Positions 53,999 to 64,000 of a stretch of 64,000 bases of DNA are shown piece by piece. Under the pieces are notes generated by a model. It did no database searches, was not told the DNA's origin, and saw only the letters and a list, made by a program, of their open reading frames with translations. Location: NCBI GenBank assembly GCA_040437565.1, contig JBDOQK010000001.1, forward strand, positions 930,001 to 994,000. The letters run 5' to 3'. Each line of letters starts with the position of its first letter. Position 1 is the first letter of the stretch. Both the position numbers and the translations under genes were made by a program. The DNA comes from Albugo candida (lineage: Eukaryota; Oomycota; Peronosporomycetes; Albuginales).

Positions 53999-55498
53999 TT
54001 ACATTTTGACACCATTTGGCCTGAATTTGATTTGAGTAGATAACACGACATCGGATGCAAAAAGCGCATCTGTGATATTCAGAATATCGCCATCTGAAAG
54101 TAGTTCGCCCATTGTTTTCTCCAAATTCACACTGGTTGCCTCGCGAAGCGATGGTGGGCCTTGCATATATAAGTTTGTTCGTCCTGTGGAAATGCTTGGA
54201 CACAACAAGCGATATTGAGGGCCACAAAGCTCCTTCTGTATAAACTCTTTCAGCGTCATTGATGTGTCATTGAGCCAAAGCACTTGATTTGCTTGTTTGG
54301 AGCACACGATGCAGTCATTTTTCTTCTCGTACACAAATGTGTGCGAATAACAGCCCAATGCGCCCATATGCATGTGATAATTATTCATCATTTGGCTACA
54401 GTAAGTCATCGCTTTGAAAGCCTCATTCACACACATTGCTGCAATGATTGCGTTTGTGGATGCAACTGCCGGAATTATATTCTTCACAACTCCCAGCGTC
54501 AAATTATACGTAACACCTGCGATTCCGTACTGTTCTGCTCGTTCTTTGGCTTGATGGTACACCCACTGCATATCTTCAGCAGAGTCTTTATCGAGTTTTC
54601 GAGCGGGAAAATTGCGTGCCCAAAGCACAAGATAGGCGTACGCAATACAATGCGCGGGCTGACGTGGCGTTTCCGCGATTGTGCACATTGGAAATGAGGT
54701 TTGAGGAGGAAATGATTCCAGAGAACATTCAAAGCAGCTGGTAATGCGAGGGATAATCACTCTTGCTTGACCTCGTAAGCCTTCCGTCCCACCATCAATT
54801 AGCGGAATGATCGTTGACGGGTCCAATTCACCGTTATCGTCTTCCTCTACCACTGACACCACAAGAGAATTCACATATCGTCGAGCTTGAATGTTGTCCA
54901 AACCACACAAAATCACATGAAATTGGCGATAAAACTCTGCATCCATTTCCTGTACTTTGCAAACGTGAGGTGTAACCTTAAGATCAGTCAAATGTCCCAT
55001 TTTCGCTTTGACAAAAGCAGCTGCACATTCGGCTTTCGACCGTCCAATATCGCGCTCCCGAAAGAGAAATTGTCGATTTAGATTCGACACGTCAATAGTG
55101 TCCATATCGATAATATGGATCTTGAGAAAACCCGAGAGTACGGCGTTTTTCAGCAATTCACACCCCAATCCACCAGCGCCAATAATTAAAACTTGACATT
55201 CCTCATGGAGGAATCTCATCGTTTCTTCTGATTTGGATTCATCATATTCACCCAATGGGATCGAGCCCGACTCACTCGGAAATGAAGTCGATTGCTTTAG
55301 AAGAGTGTGTATATCCTCAAAAGCTTGCAAAGTGTGAGGGTTTTGCCTCATTGAGTGATCGGAATTCTGCTTACTCGAAATATCTTCGGTATCCGCAATA
55401 ACAGAAGATTTGAATTTCTTTGCGAGTGGAAATTCGTTCGTTTCGGGCGCGACGGTGAAGCGTGGAGTGGAAGCAGCGGTCGGATACGCTGCGACCAT
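53999..55498 (-). CDS. UBA3: NEDD8-activating enzyme E1 catalytic subunit UBA3
   Basis: A single exon of 499 residues. The ThiF/E1 adenylation domain shows the nucleotide loop VLIIGAGGLGCELLKN, then IDMDTIDVSNLNRQFLFRE and VILCGLDNIQARRYVN. The catalytic cysteine sits in SFPMCTIAETPRQPAHC, and zinc-ligand cysteines occur as SCFEC and DCIVC. A C-terminal ubiquitin-fold region follows (GELLSDGDILNITDA). With APPBP1/NAE1 it activates NEDD8 and passes it to UBC12 for cullin modification. An N-terminal extension of about 90 residues is longer than in animals. ATG at 55498 is clear. COP9 subunit 2, of the opposing pathway, also lies in this window. Confidence 0.94.
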   Translation of the reverse strand: MVAAYPTAASTPRFTVAPETNEFPLAKKFKSSVIADTEDISSKQNSDHSMRQNPHTLQAFEDIHTLLKQSTSFPSESGSIPLGEYDESKSEETMRFLHEECQVLIIGAGGLGCELLKNAVLSGFLKIHIIDMDTIDVSNLNRQFLFRERDIGRSKAECAAAFVKAKMGHLTDLKVTPHVCKVQEMDAEFYRQFHVILCGLDNIQARRYVNSLVVSVVEEDDNGELDPSTIIPLIDGGTEGLRGQARVIIPRITSCFECSLESFPPQTSFPMCTIAETPRQPAHCIAYAYLVLWARNFPARKLDKDSAEDMQWVYHQAKERAEQYGIAGVTYNLTLGVVKNIIPAVASTNAIIAAMCVNEAFKAMTYCSQMMNNYHMHMGALGCYSHTFVYEKKNDCIVCSKQANQVLWLNDTSMTLKEFIQKELCGPQYRLLCPSISTGRTNLYMQGPPSLREATSVNLEKTMGELLSDGDILNITDALFASDVVLSTQIKFRPNGVKM

Positions 55499-55642
55499 GT
55501 GATGATTCTCTTACAATAATTTTATCCAATCCGACCTAATGCGTGGGATAAGCTCGAGTTTATTCGAAGAAATAGCGTCGAAACGCAATGGTATGAGGGT
55601 ATAGAAAAAATCGACTTTACGATGGAAAAACGTGTATAATTT

Positions 55643-56833
55643 TTAGAAATTACTGTTGGTTTGTGGCTCAGTGGACAGAACCAACGCAACTTTGGAGGAA
55701 ACTGGACGGTTGAGCACCTTACAGATAAACTGACCGGCTTTTATAAGTTTGGTCAAATTAATACCGGTTCCAATATGGAGGCCATGAAGCATGTAGATGA
55801 CGTCTTCGGTCGCGACATTTCCAGAGGCTCCAAGCGCATAAGGGCAACCTCCAAGACCAGCAACAGAGCTGTCAAATATGGAAATACCCTCTTGTAAGGC
55901 GACTAGAATGTTCGCAAGGGCTTGACCATAAGTATCGTGAAAATGGCCGGCCAAGCAATCCACTGGTGCGACTTGTTTTACAGCTCTAAGCATCCGTATC
56001 GTGGAGCCTGGATTACCAATGAAGCGGAAGCACAGAATAGGGTGAGGTAGCAAATGAACAAACCTGGAGTCCCAATTCCTATGGTGTCGCCGAGAGAGAT
56101 CTCATAACAGCCCAAATTGTAAAGGCGTTTTGCAACATGAGCAACATCAGCAGGGTCTACATATCCTTGGTACGGACATCCTGATACGCAAGAAATGTAT
56201 CTACAACGCAAATGTGACTATGAGACTTTCAGATGCATGTGAGATTCCACCCGCGAACGCGAATTCGAAGGTTCTTTGCCTCTTCCATAATCGGCAAAAA
56301 GCGATCGAACGTCTCGTTGATGCTGCAATTCGTGTTCTTCTTGGAAAATGCCTCGGAAGCAGCAGTGAATATCGAAATCTCCTTAACTCCCGCATTCATC
56401 GCGGACTTGAATCCCTACGATGTTTTAGGCTGACTCGCCTCACGCAAAGCAAGTAAAAGTATGCTGACACAAACTTGCATGTTTGGTATCAAAGCTGAGT
56501 AACAGACACCTTCCATCCGCTTTATCTTCTGCACCACTTGCGTATGATCTCTCATTTGTGCAACCCATTTTGGCGAAACAAAAGATGTCATTTCAATGGC
56601 CCGACATCCTGCATCAGACAGTCGATTGATCAACTCCACTTTGTTCGATGTTGAAACCAATTTCGTTTCATTCTTACAAGATAACCAATGTAGTGGATTG
56701 AGTGAGATAGAGTGGATACCACTGATACCTGGAGTCCATCACGTGGACCAACTTCAACGATTTTCACTTGTTTTGGCAACAATCTCATTGTAGCAGGAAT
56801 GCATGTGCGTCGATGATGATACAGACGTGACAT
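55643..56833 (-). CDS. HMGCL: Hydroxymethylglutaryl-CoA lyase, mitochondrial
   Basis: Five exons from the right: 56729-56833, 56475-56672, 56251-56414, 56064-56200, 55643-56007; 322 residues (human 325). A basic N-terminus ([16 protein letters not shown]) looks like a mitochondrial presequence. Family motifs: [60 protein letters not shown], the metal-binding [13 protein letters not shown], and the catalytic-loop Cys in [16 protein letters not shown]. It splits HMG-CoA to acetyl-CoA and acetoacetate in leucine breakdown. All introns are GT-AG and frames sum exactly. Part of the gene (exons 1-3 and some of exon 4) appears again to the right of an N gap. Confidence 0.94.
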
Positions 56834-57801
56834 AATGTTTCTTATGCAACGACGCAACTTAATTCGCTGAAAATGGATAAGTGCGCTTTCGAATAGGAAA
56901 AAGATTTGCTGCCGAACTTGCACTTTTGAATCGTCTGTTGACTAGCTCTGGTGCAATTGTAATTGCGCATTCAAGTTGAAGCGTGATTTATCTTTGAAAC
57001 TGTCACTCAGTGCCAGTGCTATACGTGTATCCTGGCCATACCTTGGAGTATACTTTGTACTTATAAACTTCAAAATACTTATTCGAGGACCAATATATTG
57101 AGATTAGGCTGCACAAAACATGCAAAGTGCCAAACGTGTTTTTATAAAATAATGAAACGGAAAAAATTACTGCATACTTATGTTTAAATCAAGGTCGGGC
57201 TACTCCCAAGAGAGCGTACTAATACATTACAATACAAAACTTACTTGTGATCAACATAGTAGAACGATCGAATATAACGAGTCGCTTCGATGGCTTGGTA
57301 TTGGGTTGCAAAAAGTTCTCTCCCGACGTATGGGAAGCTCATCAAATCGATTCAGGGTTTATCTGAGCCTTGTACGGGTAGTGGTGTGCTGAGATAGAAG
57401 ACAAGAAGCGTTTAACGTGGACGCGACCTTAAGAAGCGGTGGAATATAAAGACAGTTTCACGTACACGATTTAAGATTATGCTTAACATCGCACCGAAAA
57501 TTTCGACCTGCAGCTCAAATTTTACAATACATTAGCTAGCGAGACAGGATGCAGTATCTAATATGAGCTTGGAGGAAGATCTCTAGATAGAGCAATTTTG
57601 AGGTATACAATCTGAAGCATAATTTTCGCTATCCGACTTGAAAAACCATCTGCTTAGGTGTTTTTCTCGAATTGCTGCTGGAAATCTTCGCTTTTTATTC
57701 CTGCGATCGGAGATGAGTTTTGTAATCTGGCACCCCACCTTGAACGTCGATTCTATGATTCGCTTTATGGATACCTAACAACTTCCTAATTGACCCTACT
57801 G
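56834..57801. other. Region upstream of HMG-CoA lyase, no gene
   Basis: Almost 1 kb of AT-rich sequence with the lyase promoter at its left end. Short open frames have no support. The same sequence is repeated at 58610-59577. Confidence 0.5.
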
Positions 57802-57901
57802 NNNNNNNNNNNNNNNNNNNNNNNNNNNNNNNNNNNNNNNNNNNNNNNNNNNNNNNNNNNNNNNNNNNNNNNNNNNNNNNNNNNNNNNNNNNNNNNNNNN
57901 N
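57802..57901. other. Assembly gap with 1.7 kb duplicated flank
   Basis: 100 N. Bases 56126-57801 recur as 57902-59577 (1676 bp, offset 1776) with no difference seen in the stretches compared. It is the largest of the artefact-like duplications. Confidence 0.93.
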
Positions 57902-59577
57902 CGTTTTGCAACATGAGCAACATCAGCAGGGTCTACATATCCTTGGTACGGACATCCTGATACGCAAGAAATGTATCTACAACGCAAATGTGACTATGAG
58001 ACTTTCAGATGCATGTGAGATTCCACCCGCGAACGCGAATTCGAAGGTTCTTTGCCTCTTCCATAATCGGCAAAAAGCGATCGAACGTCTCGTTGATGCT
58101 GCAATTCGTGTTCTTCTTGGAAAATGCCTCGGAAGCAGCAGTGAATATCGAAATCTCCTTAACTCCCGCATTCATCGCGGACTTGAATCCCTACGATGTT
58201 TTAGGCTGACTCGCCTCACGCAAAGCAAGTAAAAGTATGCTGACACAAACTTGCATGTTTGGTATCAAAGCTGAGTAACAGACACCTTCCATCCGCTTTA
58301 TCTTCTGCACCACTTGCGTATGATCTCTCATTTGTGCAACCCATTTTGGCGAAACAAAAGATGTCATTTCAATGGCCCGACATCCTGCATCAGACAGTCG
58401 ATTGATCAACTCCACTTTGTTCGATGTTGAAACCAATTTCGTTTCATTCTTACAAGATAACCAATGTAGTGGATTGAGTGAGATAGAGTGGATACCACTG
58501 ATACCTGGAGTCCATCACGTGGACCAACTTCAACGATTTTCACTTGTTTTGGCAACAATCTCATTGTAGCAGGAATGCATGTGCGTCGATGATGATACAG
58601 ACGTGACATAATGTTTCTTATGCAACGACGCAACTTAATTCGCTGAAAATGGATAAGTGCGCTTTCGAATAGGAAAAAGATTTGCTGCCGAACTTGCACT
58701 TTTGAATCGTCTGTTGACTAGCTCTGGTGCAATTGTAATTGCGCATTCAAGTTGAAGCGTGATTTATCTTTGAAACTGTCACTCAGTGCCAGTGCTATAC
58801 GTGTATCCTGGCCATACCTTGGAGTATACTTTGTACTTATAAACTTCAAAATACTTATTCGAGGACCAATATATTGAGATTAGGCTGCACAAAACATGCA
58901 AAGTGCCAAACGTGTTTTTATAAAATAATGAAACGGAAAAAATTACTGCATACTTATGTTTAAATCAAGGTCGGGCTACTCCCAAGAGAGCGTACTAATA
59001 CATTACAATACAAAACTTACTTGTGATCAACATAGTAGAACGATCGAATATAACGAGTCGCTTCGATGGCTTGGTATTGGGTTGCAAAAAGTTCTCTCCC
59101 GACGTATGGGAAGCTCATCAAATCGATTCAGGGTTTATCTGAGCCTTGTACGGGTAGTGGTGTGCTGAGATAGAAGACAAGAAGCGTTTAACGTGGACGC
59201 GACCTTAAGAAGCGGTGGAATATAAAGACAGTTTCACGTACACGATTTAAGATTATGCTTAACATCGCACCGAAAATTTCGACCTGCAGCTCAAATTTTA
59301 CAATACATTAGCTAGCGAGACAGGATGCAGTATCTAATATGAGCTTGGAGGAAGATCTCTAGATAGAGCAATTTTGAGGTATACAATCTGAAGCATAATT
59401 TTCGCTATCCGACTTGAAAAACCATCTGCTTAGGTGTTTTTCTCGAATTGCTGCTGGAAATCTTCGCTTTTTATTCCTGCGATCGGAGATGAGTTTTGTA
59501 ATCTGGCACCCCACCTTGAACGTCGATTCTATGATTCGCTTTATGGATACCTAACAACTTCCTAATTGACCCTACTG
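57902..59577 (-). repeat. Duplicated 5' part of HMG-CoA lyase (assembly copy)
   Basis: It carries lyase exon 1 (58505-58609), exon 2 (58251-58448), exon 3 (58027-58190) and the first 75 bases of exon 4 (57902-57976), plus the upstream region. The block ends exactly at the gap. The exact match including introns and non-coding flank argues for an overlap artefact rather than a real second gene. Confidence 0.9.
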
Positions 59578-60121
59578 GAACTACGAGTTGCAGTACTACT
59601 TGGTAATTAAAGTTTTACTTCATATTTTTTGAGTCTGCTTTGTACCTACAAGCAACATACTAGAACATCCTTCTTCGCAAGTGCAACTTGGGAATGCATT
59701 GTATTCCTGAAACTTGCAAGAATCTCCTTCCAGCTACTAAATACCTCTTTGGTTCCACGGCAGCCATGACACCAATTTATCGTTCCAAACTACAATAAAA
59801 TCCTCGTGATAGCTTTCGCAAACACCAAAATCAATTCTACCACCAGATTGCTAGTAATGTCTCCTTTTGAAACAGCAATCGTCTGAATTTTTTTTCTCTT
59901 TTACCGTTCAGTATGAGGTAAAGATCTATTGGTGTAATATTGCAGTCAGTCAAAGAAACAGCATCAGAAGAGGACCCATGTTGATTATAATACGCTCGAA
60001 CTCGTACTTTTTAAGGAGCCCCCTGAACCAGTTTAGCTGCGTATGGTCAACTTAATGCAAGTGTAGGTGACACTGTAGTGAATTAACCGGATTTAAGAAT
60101 TTATGAAAAGTGGAAATCGCA

Positions 60122-60247
60122 GACAAAAAGCCTCTCGAAGTCAGCTTCGTGCTTCCACTCTTATGTAGGATTGATGTCGTTTGAATCACCATAATCAATC
60201 CTACGAAAAAATGGCAGCACGCAGCTGACTTCCAGAGGCTTTTTGTC
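60122..60247. repeat. 54-bp imperfect inverted repeat (long hairpin)
   Basis: Left arm 60122-60175, loop of 18 nt, right arm 60194-60247. The arms are roughly 85% complementary; the outer 14 bases (GACAAAAAGCCTCT) and an inner block (GTAGGATTGAT) match exactly. It could be a small foldback transposable element or the precursor of a small RNA. Transcription cannot be judged. Confidence 0.8.
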
Positions 60248-61440
60248 GATACATGTAGTTACGCTAAAAGTACTCCAGCCGACGTGTAAATGTAACACGC
60301 TGCCCTTGTGCGCAATATGACCTCCGTATGTGCAAACGGTGTCATGAATGCTCAGCTCCAATTTGGTAACTTGATACACCAAGTATCACAGACTTGTATG
60401 GTGAAGTATACTCACACCACACTTAATACCTACAAGAAATGCAAATGAAAAGAGACGTCAGCTTCACCTTTCTTTGTCTTTGAGAATTCGTCTACATGAA
60501 AAAGTGCCATGACAAAACAACCAGAGTACACGCGATTTGTAGCACCAAAATTGTTGTAACATAGTTCGAATTCGTCTTGCCATTACAGCTTCACATCAAA
60601 CTCAAGATCAACTCTTAATAATTAAAAAAGATACGCTTTTGTTGAAAATACAATCATTGTTTTTTTCTGTGAATGATTTAAATGCTTCCTATCTCCAAGC
60701 GTCGTTCTACTGACGATTCCACAGCGCATGTTCAGGTATAGCGAGTGCATGAACCCACTCCATGATTTTGTTGACGGTGGTTCATGTAGAGTCTGAACTT
60801 GTTGGGGATTAGACTCTCTTTTCGTAAATAATCACACCTTGTTAAGATTGTACCATTGCAGCGGCCATGAAAAAATTTGACGCATTCAGGTTGCTAGTCA
60901 CGATAGCGAATTCGATGTCTACGCGAAATTACATGCGGCTGATGCTGGGAAGTGGTCGCATTTGATTTCGCTTGCGCTTGGAAAGTAGAGCACAAAAGGT
61001 ACAAAAAGTGAGCGTACCGAGAGTGAGGACGTACATCTGGGAGGCTTATATGATCAAGCTTCTTCGATGGGGTGCACTGTTGTTATTGACTATATTGGGG
61101 GTGCTGTGTATGTTGCTGCTGGCTACATGCGGCGTTGTGATTTGATTCGTAGCCAGTTGTCAGGTTGTCAAGGCTGTCTGCGGGTGGCAAGCCTTACACC
61201 ACGCATTCTTTCAAGTTGTGAGAGTATATTCTGTTGTGTTTCTCTTGGTCTATTTCTGGTGCGAAGTGCTTGTCGATATTAGTCTTATAGCTTTGTAGTA
61301 CACTATTATTTCTCTTTTGTGCATAGTTGACTTTAATCTATTTCGAACTCCAGTTGAATCAAAATAAATGGCAGCTATTTTTTCATCTACTGAAATATGA
61401 AAATTACTCAGACGTTAAGAACAGACGAATTCTGACGGGA

Positions 61441-62186
61441 GCCGTTCACCAGCCTCCATAAATTGATGGCAATTGTGGCCTTTGATTGGTTCAAACAAAT
61501 ATAACAGGATAAAAAGAATTAAATCACGGATATCACCCTCCATGAATTAATGGAAAGCATGGCTTCTGATTGGTCTAAATAGATGCAACCGAACAAATAA
61601 AACAAAATCACAAAAAACCTATGGTTTCTGCAAATTGAAGTTTAGTTAGTTGCAGTTAATGGCACGTAGTCGCAATTACTTGCACTTATCTAAAGTCTAC
61701 AAACCTTGAAAATCTTGTTCATCATACAGCCGACGAGCTGCGCGCAGACTTGCTACTGAAATCTTCCCCATCACCTTTGAGAAAGCTGCATCGTGACCAT
61801 AGCCCGCTGCTTTGCGTTTTGGTGCACAATGATAGCAAGCTGGCCTTCGCAGGAAAGGCAAACTGTTGAATCTACTGAGAGTAGATCACATGCGATGGAT
61901 GAAATTTCACATAATATGACTGTTGCCAGCATAATCAGCACACAATACAACTTACCTGTTGACACAGAATCCAGTACAAAATTTGTAGAAGCCGAAGTTT
62001 TTCTGTGATGTTATTGTACTTATTCCGTTGCATTTATTCAGACCAATCGGAGACCACGCGTTCCAGGAATTTATGGAGGATGGTCTAAAACGTTCCCGTA
62101 ATTTTATTTTATTTATTCTCTTATATTCATTTGAATCAATCAGAGGTCACAATTGCTATTTATTTATAGAGGCAGGTGGCTGATTA
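61441..62186. mobile_element. Foldback/MITE-like element with about 180-bp terminal inverted repeats
   Basis: The left arm (about 61441-61620) and the right arm (about 61993-62186) are inverted copies of one another at roughly 80% similarity. Each arm holds two direct sub-units of about 60-90 bp that share a CCTCCATAAATT start and a later CTGATTGGTTCAAAT-like block. The 370 bp between the arms has no transposase-like frame. The layout fits a non-autonomous DNA element. Target-site duplications were not identified with confidence, so the exact ends are approximate; the divergence of the arms suggests it is not recent. Confidence 0.55.
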
Positions 62187-62799
62187 CAGAAGATGTGCTG
62201 GCTGAATAATGATCCCCTTTGTGACCAAAGCCTCGATAAAACAAATGTCTGAAGTGGCTGCCGCCAGATTTTGATTGGATCATTTCTGCATTCGTGATAT
62301 CACTATTCTACTTCTTCTATCGGGAGCCTGAATCCTATAACTTATGTCCTTATAGTATGTTCCTTTGCTTGGCATCTCTGAATCTATACCGAGGCCTCCT
62401 GTCACCTGCTAAAAAAGCTTTGCTGTTCATATGCAATGCTGAGTGATGGAGTGATTAAGTTGTGTACATTCAGTGGATGGCACATAAAAGCACTATGCGC
62501 ACTCATCAAAAATCAAATGCAAGTCTCACTGCGTGAATGCTATCGCGTTTTTTCTTACAATGAAGCAGGTGGAGAGGATGTTAAATAGAGGCGTTGATAC
62601 CCCTCCTGGTATGAAACATGACAGTCTGAATGTGCTAGTTTTCGCAAGTGGTACGACAAATAGGATATCATCACATTGGTCAGGAAATCTTGTTTGTTGA
62701 ATACACATGTCAATCCCTTGATCAATTCCCAACCAATTATGAGAGGATAACAAGTTAGAAAGATACAAAAGGGCAGGTTTGTTACCAATAGCAATGAAC

Positions 62800-62871
62800 T
62801 GCGCCGTCGGGGAATTGAACCCCGACCTCATCCTTGGAAGGGACGAATCCTAACCATTAGACCAACGGCGC
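62800..62871 (-). tRNA. tRNA-Gly (TCC)
   Basis: 72 nt on the minus strand. The acceptor stem GCGCCGT pairs with ACGGCGC, discriminator A. The anticodon stem CGTCC/GGATG encloses loop CTTCCAA with anticodon TCC. The T arm is CGGGGTTCAATTCCCCG. No intron. Confidence 0.92.
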
Positions 62872-63472
62872 TTGATTAACGCAGGCTGGTTATAAGTTAT
62901 CATATAATAAAAACACTGTCTATCAAGTCAAAAGTCGCTGCTTGAACAAGCGACAGCTCCAAGTGTTCCAGACGACGTGCATTAAGTGTTCAATCAAGTT
63001 AATTATCAAAGTACTGATTCATCTCAAAATATTGAGACATAGAACTTTCAGTGAATGTTTTCATCTTGCAGAAGAATGCTTAATCGGACATTTAGCAAAA
63101 CTGTTACATTTATATATCATCGTTAGCAAGCAAGGGTACTCAAGTACATGTCGTAGTCGACCTGAATAAAGATGTATATGTTGGAAATGGCAATGGTATT
63201 GAGTAGCTTGGGACTTTTACCAAAACTCGAGGATCTAATACATCAATTCGAAACATTATAACACAAAAATTGTACTACCTCGTTAGTGTGCTACATTTGC
63301 CCTGGCAGAGTAACTTCGGTTCTAGGTTCAGCACTCAGAACGAGGATATGCGTTTCCCGAATTAGCAGAATGTGCCACACATTTACGTATTTTCGTACAA
63401 ATTCAGTTCCAAAAGCCTGCAGTATATGAACGCCAAAATCTATAACTTAACACGTGCTCACTCTTGCGCTCG
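62872..63472. other. Intergenic, nothing seen
   Basis: A 600 bp AT-rich space between tRNA-Gly and the gene at the right edge. Short open frames only. Confidence 0.4.
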
Positions 63473-64000
63473 CTATTGCTTCCCGATACTATCAAGTCTC
63501 TCCATCTCATGAATTTGCTTCTTAATTCGCCTCGACTCCCAATCAAGAAGACTCCGTAACAACGACACAACATCCTGTGCCACTTCGATGCCAAAATGGA
63601 TAGCTAGACCGACGGGATACGATTTGAGTGCTCCTTGGATATCTGCCATTTGACGCATTTTCACAATAAGGTCAGAATCCAATGGTGCTTGTGCGTCATT
63701 TACCAAAAGTCTTTGGTATGAAACACTGTCTCGCAAGAGCGCCAATCGACTTGCGGAAGGCTTGACACTTGACGGAATGCTGACGGTCGACAACACATTG
63801 TCGATAGCGCTGGATAATATCTCATCAATCATTTGGATTCCTTGGTGGACAACGCGATTCGGCTGGTACGGCGCTTCATATCGTAAATATTGCAATCGAC
63901 GTTCCCACATGGTACAATCGGGTAGAAAGGTTGCAATGTTGCGTAGAAGAGGACGTGGAAGATGTAAGGTTCGATGCATGAGACTGCTATATTGCTTCCA
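63473..64000 (-). CDS. 3' part of an unidentified gene (partial at window edge)
   Basis: The frame closes with TAG at 63473-63475 and stays open to the right edge (at least 175 codons). An ATG at 63979 could be the start, but the frame also continues through it (WKQYSSLM), so the gene may extend beyond the window. The protein is helical and mixed-charge (MIDEILSSAIDNVLSTV, GIEVAQDVVSLLRSLLDWE), ending ERLDSIGKQ. No family is recognised and no signal peptide is apparent. Confidence 0.55.
   Translation of the reverse strand, partial: WKQYSSLMHRTLHLPRPLLRNIATFLPDCTMWERRLQYLRYEAPYQPNRVVHQGIQMIDEILSSAIDNVLSTVSIPSSVKPSASRLALLRDSVSYQRLLVNDAQAPLDSDLIVKMRQMADIQGALKSYPVGLAIHFGIEVAQDVVSLLRSLLDWESRRIKKQIHEMERLDSIGKQ

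Larger units (their letters stand above)
59578..62799. other. Gene-poor 3.2 kb region with inverted repeats
   Basis: No convincing protein gene. All open frames are short and featureless; one fragment at about 60890-60988 (+) could be read as a terminal exon (SEFDVYAKLHAADAGKW) but has no support beyond composition. A long hairpin and a foldback element are listed separately. The region looks like accessory or decayed sequence. Confidence 0.5.

Noticed and set aside
57902-59577. A truncated second HMG-CoA lyase gene or pseudogene
   Set aside because: Introns and 1 kb of non-coding flank also match with no difference seen, ending at the gap, so it is not an aged duplicate.
60755-60795. Short inverted repeat around catgaaccca / ggtggttcatg
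   Set aside because: Only about 10 paired bases; expected by chance in a region of this size.

Overview
This window is nuclear DNA from a protist, most likely an oomycete (stramenopile). The strongest pointer is a single-exon gene at 33383-36370 that fuses a seven-helix receptor to a phosphatidylinositol phosphate kinase. That architecture is characteristic of oomycetes and a few amoebae. A five-domain AROM protein, a P-type H+-ATPase with a large extracellular insertion, and short (about 45-170 bp) GT-AG introns fit the same group. The DNA looks moderately AT-rich and genes are tightly packed, which resembles white rusts (Albugo-like) more than Phytophthora; that finer assignment is inference.

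Layout. 0-3.4 kb: 3' tail of an unknown gene, an unknown minus-strand exon, then a UBR7-type protein. 3.5-13.5 kb: CD36-like protein, COP9 signalosome subunit 2, MFS transporter, ELYS-like protein. 14-22 kb: tomosyn-like WD40 protein with a PDZ domain and C-terminal R-SNARE, TruA pseudouridine synthase, two tandem two-domain MAPR/cytochrome-b5-like proteins. 23-31 kb: CTL/SLC44 transporter, FANCJ-type helicase, signal peptidase subunit SEC11, RsuA-type pseudouridine synthase. 31-47 kb: mucin-like type I membrane protein, GPCR-PIPK, GAF/coiled-coil protein, AROM, H+-ATPase. 48-52 kb: a microtubule/flagellum-flavoured group (coiled-coil protein, SHIPPO-repeat protein, dynactin p25) with two identical tRNA-Asp genes. 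53-57 kb: proline-rich secreted protein, UBA3, HMG-CoA lyase. 59.6-62.8 kb: gene-poor, with a long hairpin and a foldback element. 62.8-64 kb: tRNA-Gly and the 3' part of an unknown gene.

Six 100-base N gaps occur. Five are flanked by identical sequence on both sides (203, 1191, 365, 38 and 1676 bp). These look like unmerged contig overlaps, so the apparent partial duplicates of CSN2, tomosyn, the RsuA-type enzyme and HMG-CoA lyase should be read as one gene each.

Shared themes: UBA3 attaches NEDD8 and the COP9 signalosome removes it from cullins; SEC11, SLC44, CD36, tomosyn and the H+-ATPase are membrane or secretory functions; SHIPPO, coiled-coil and dynactin genes suit an organism with flagellated zoospores. 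Gene models with introns were built by eye from splice sites, reading-frame closure and family motifs.
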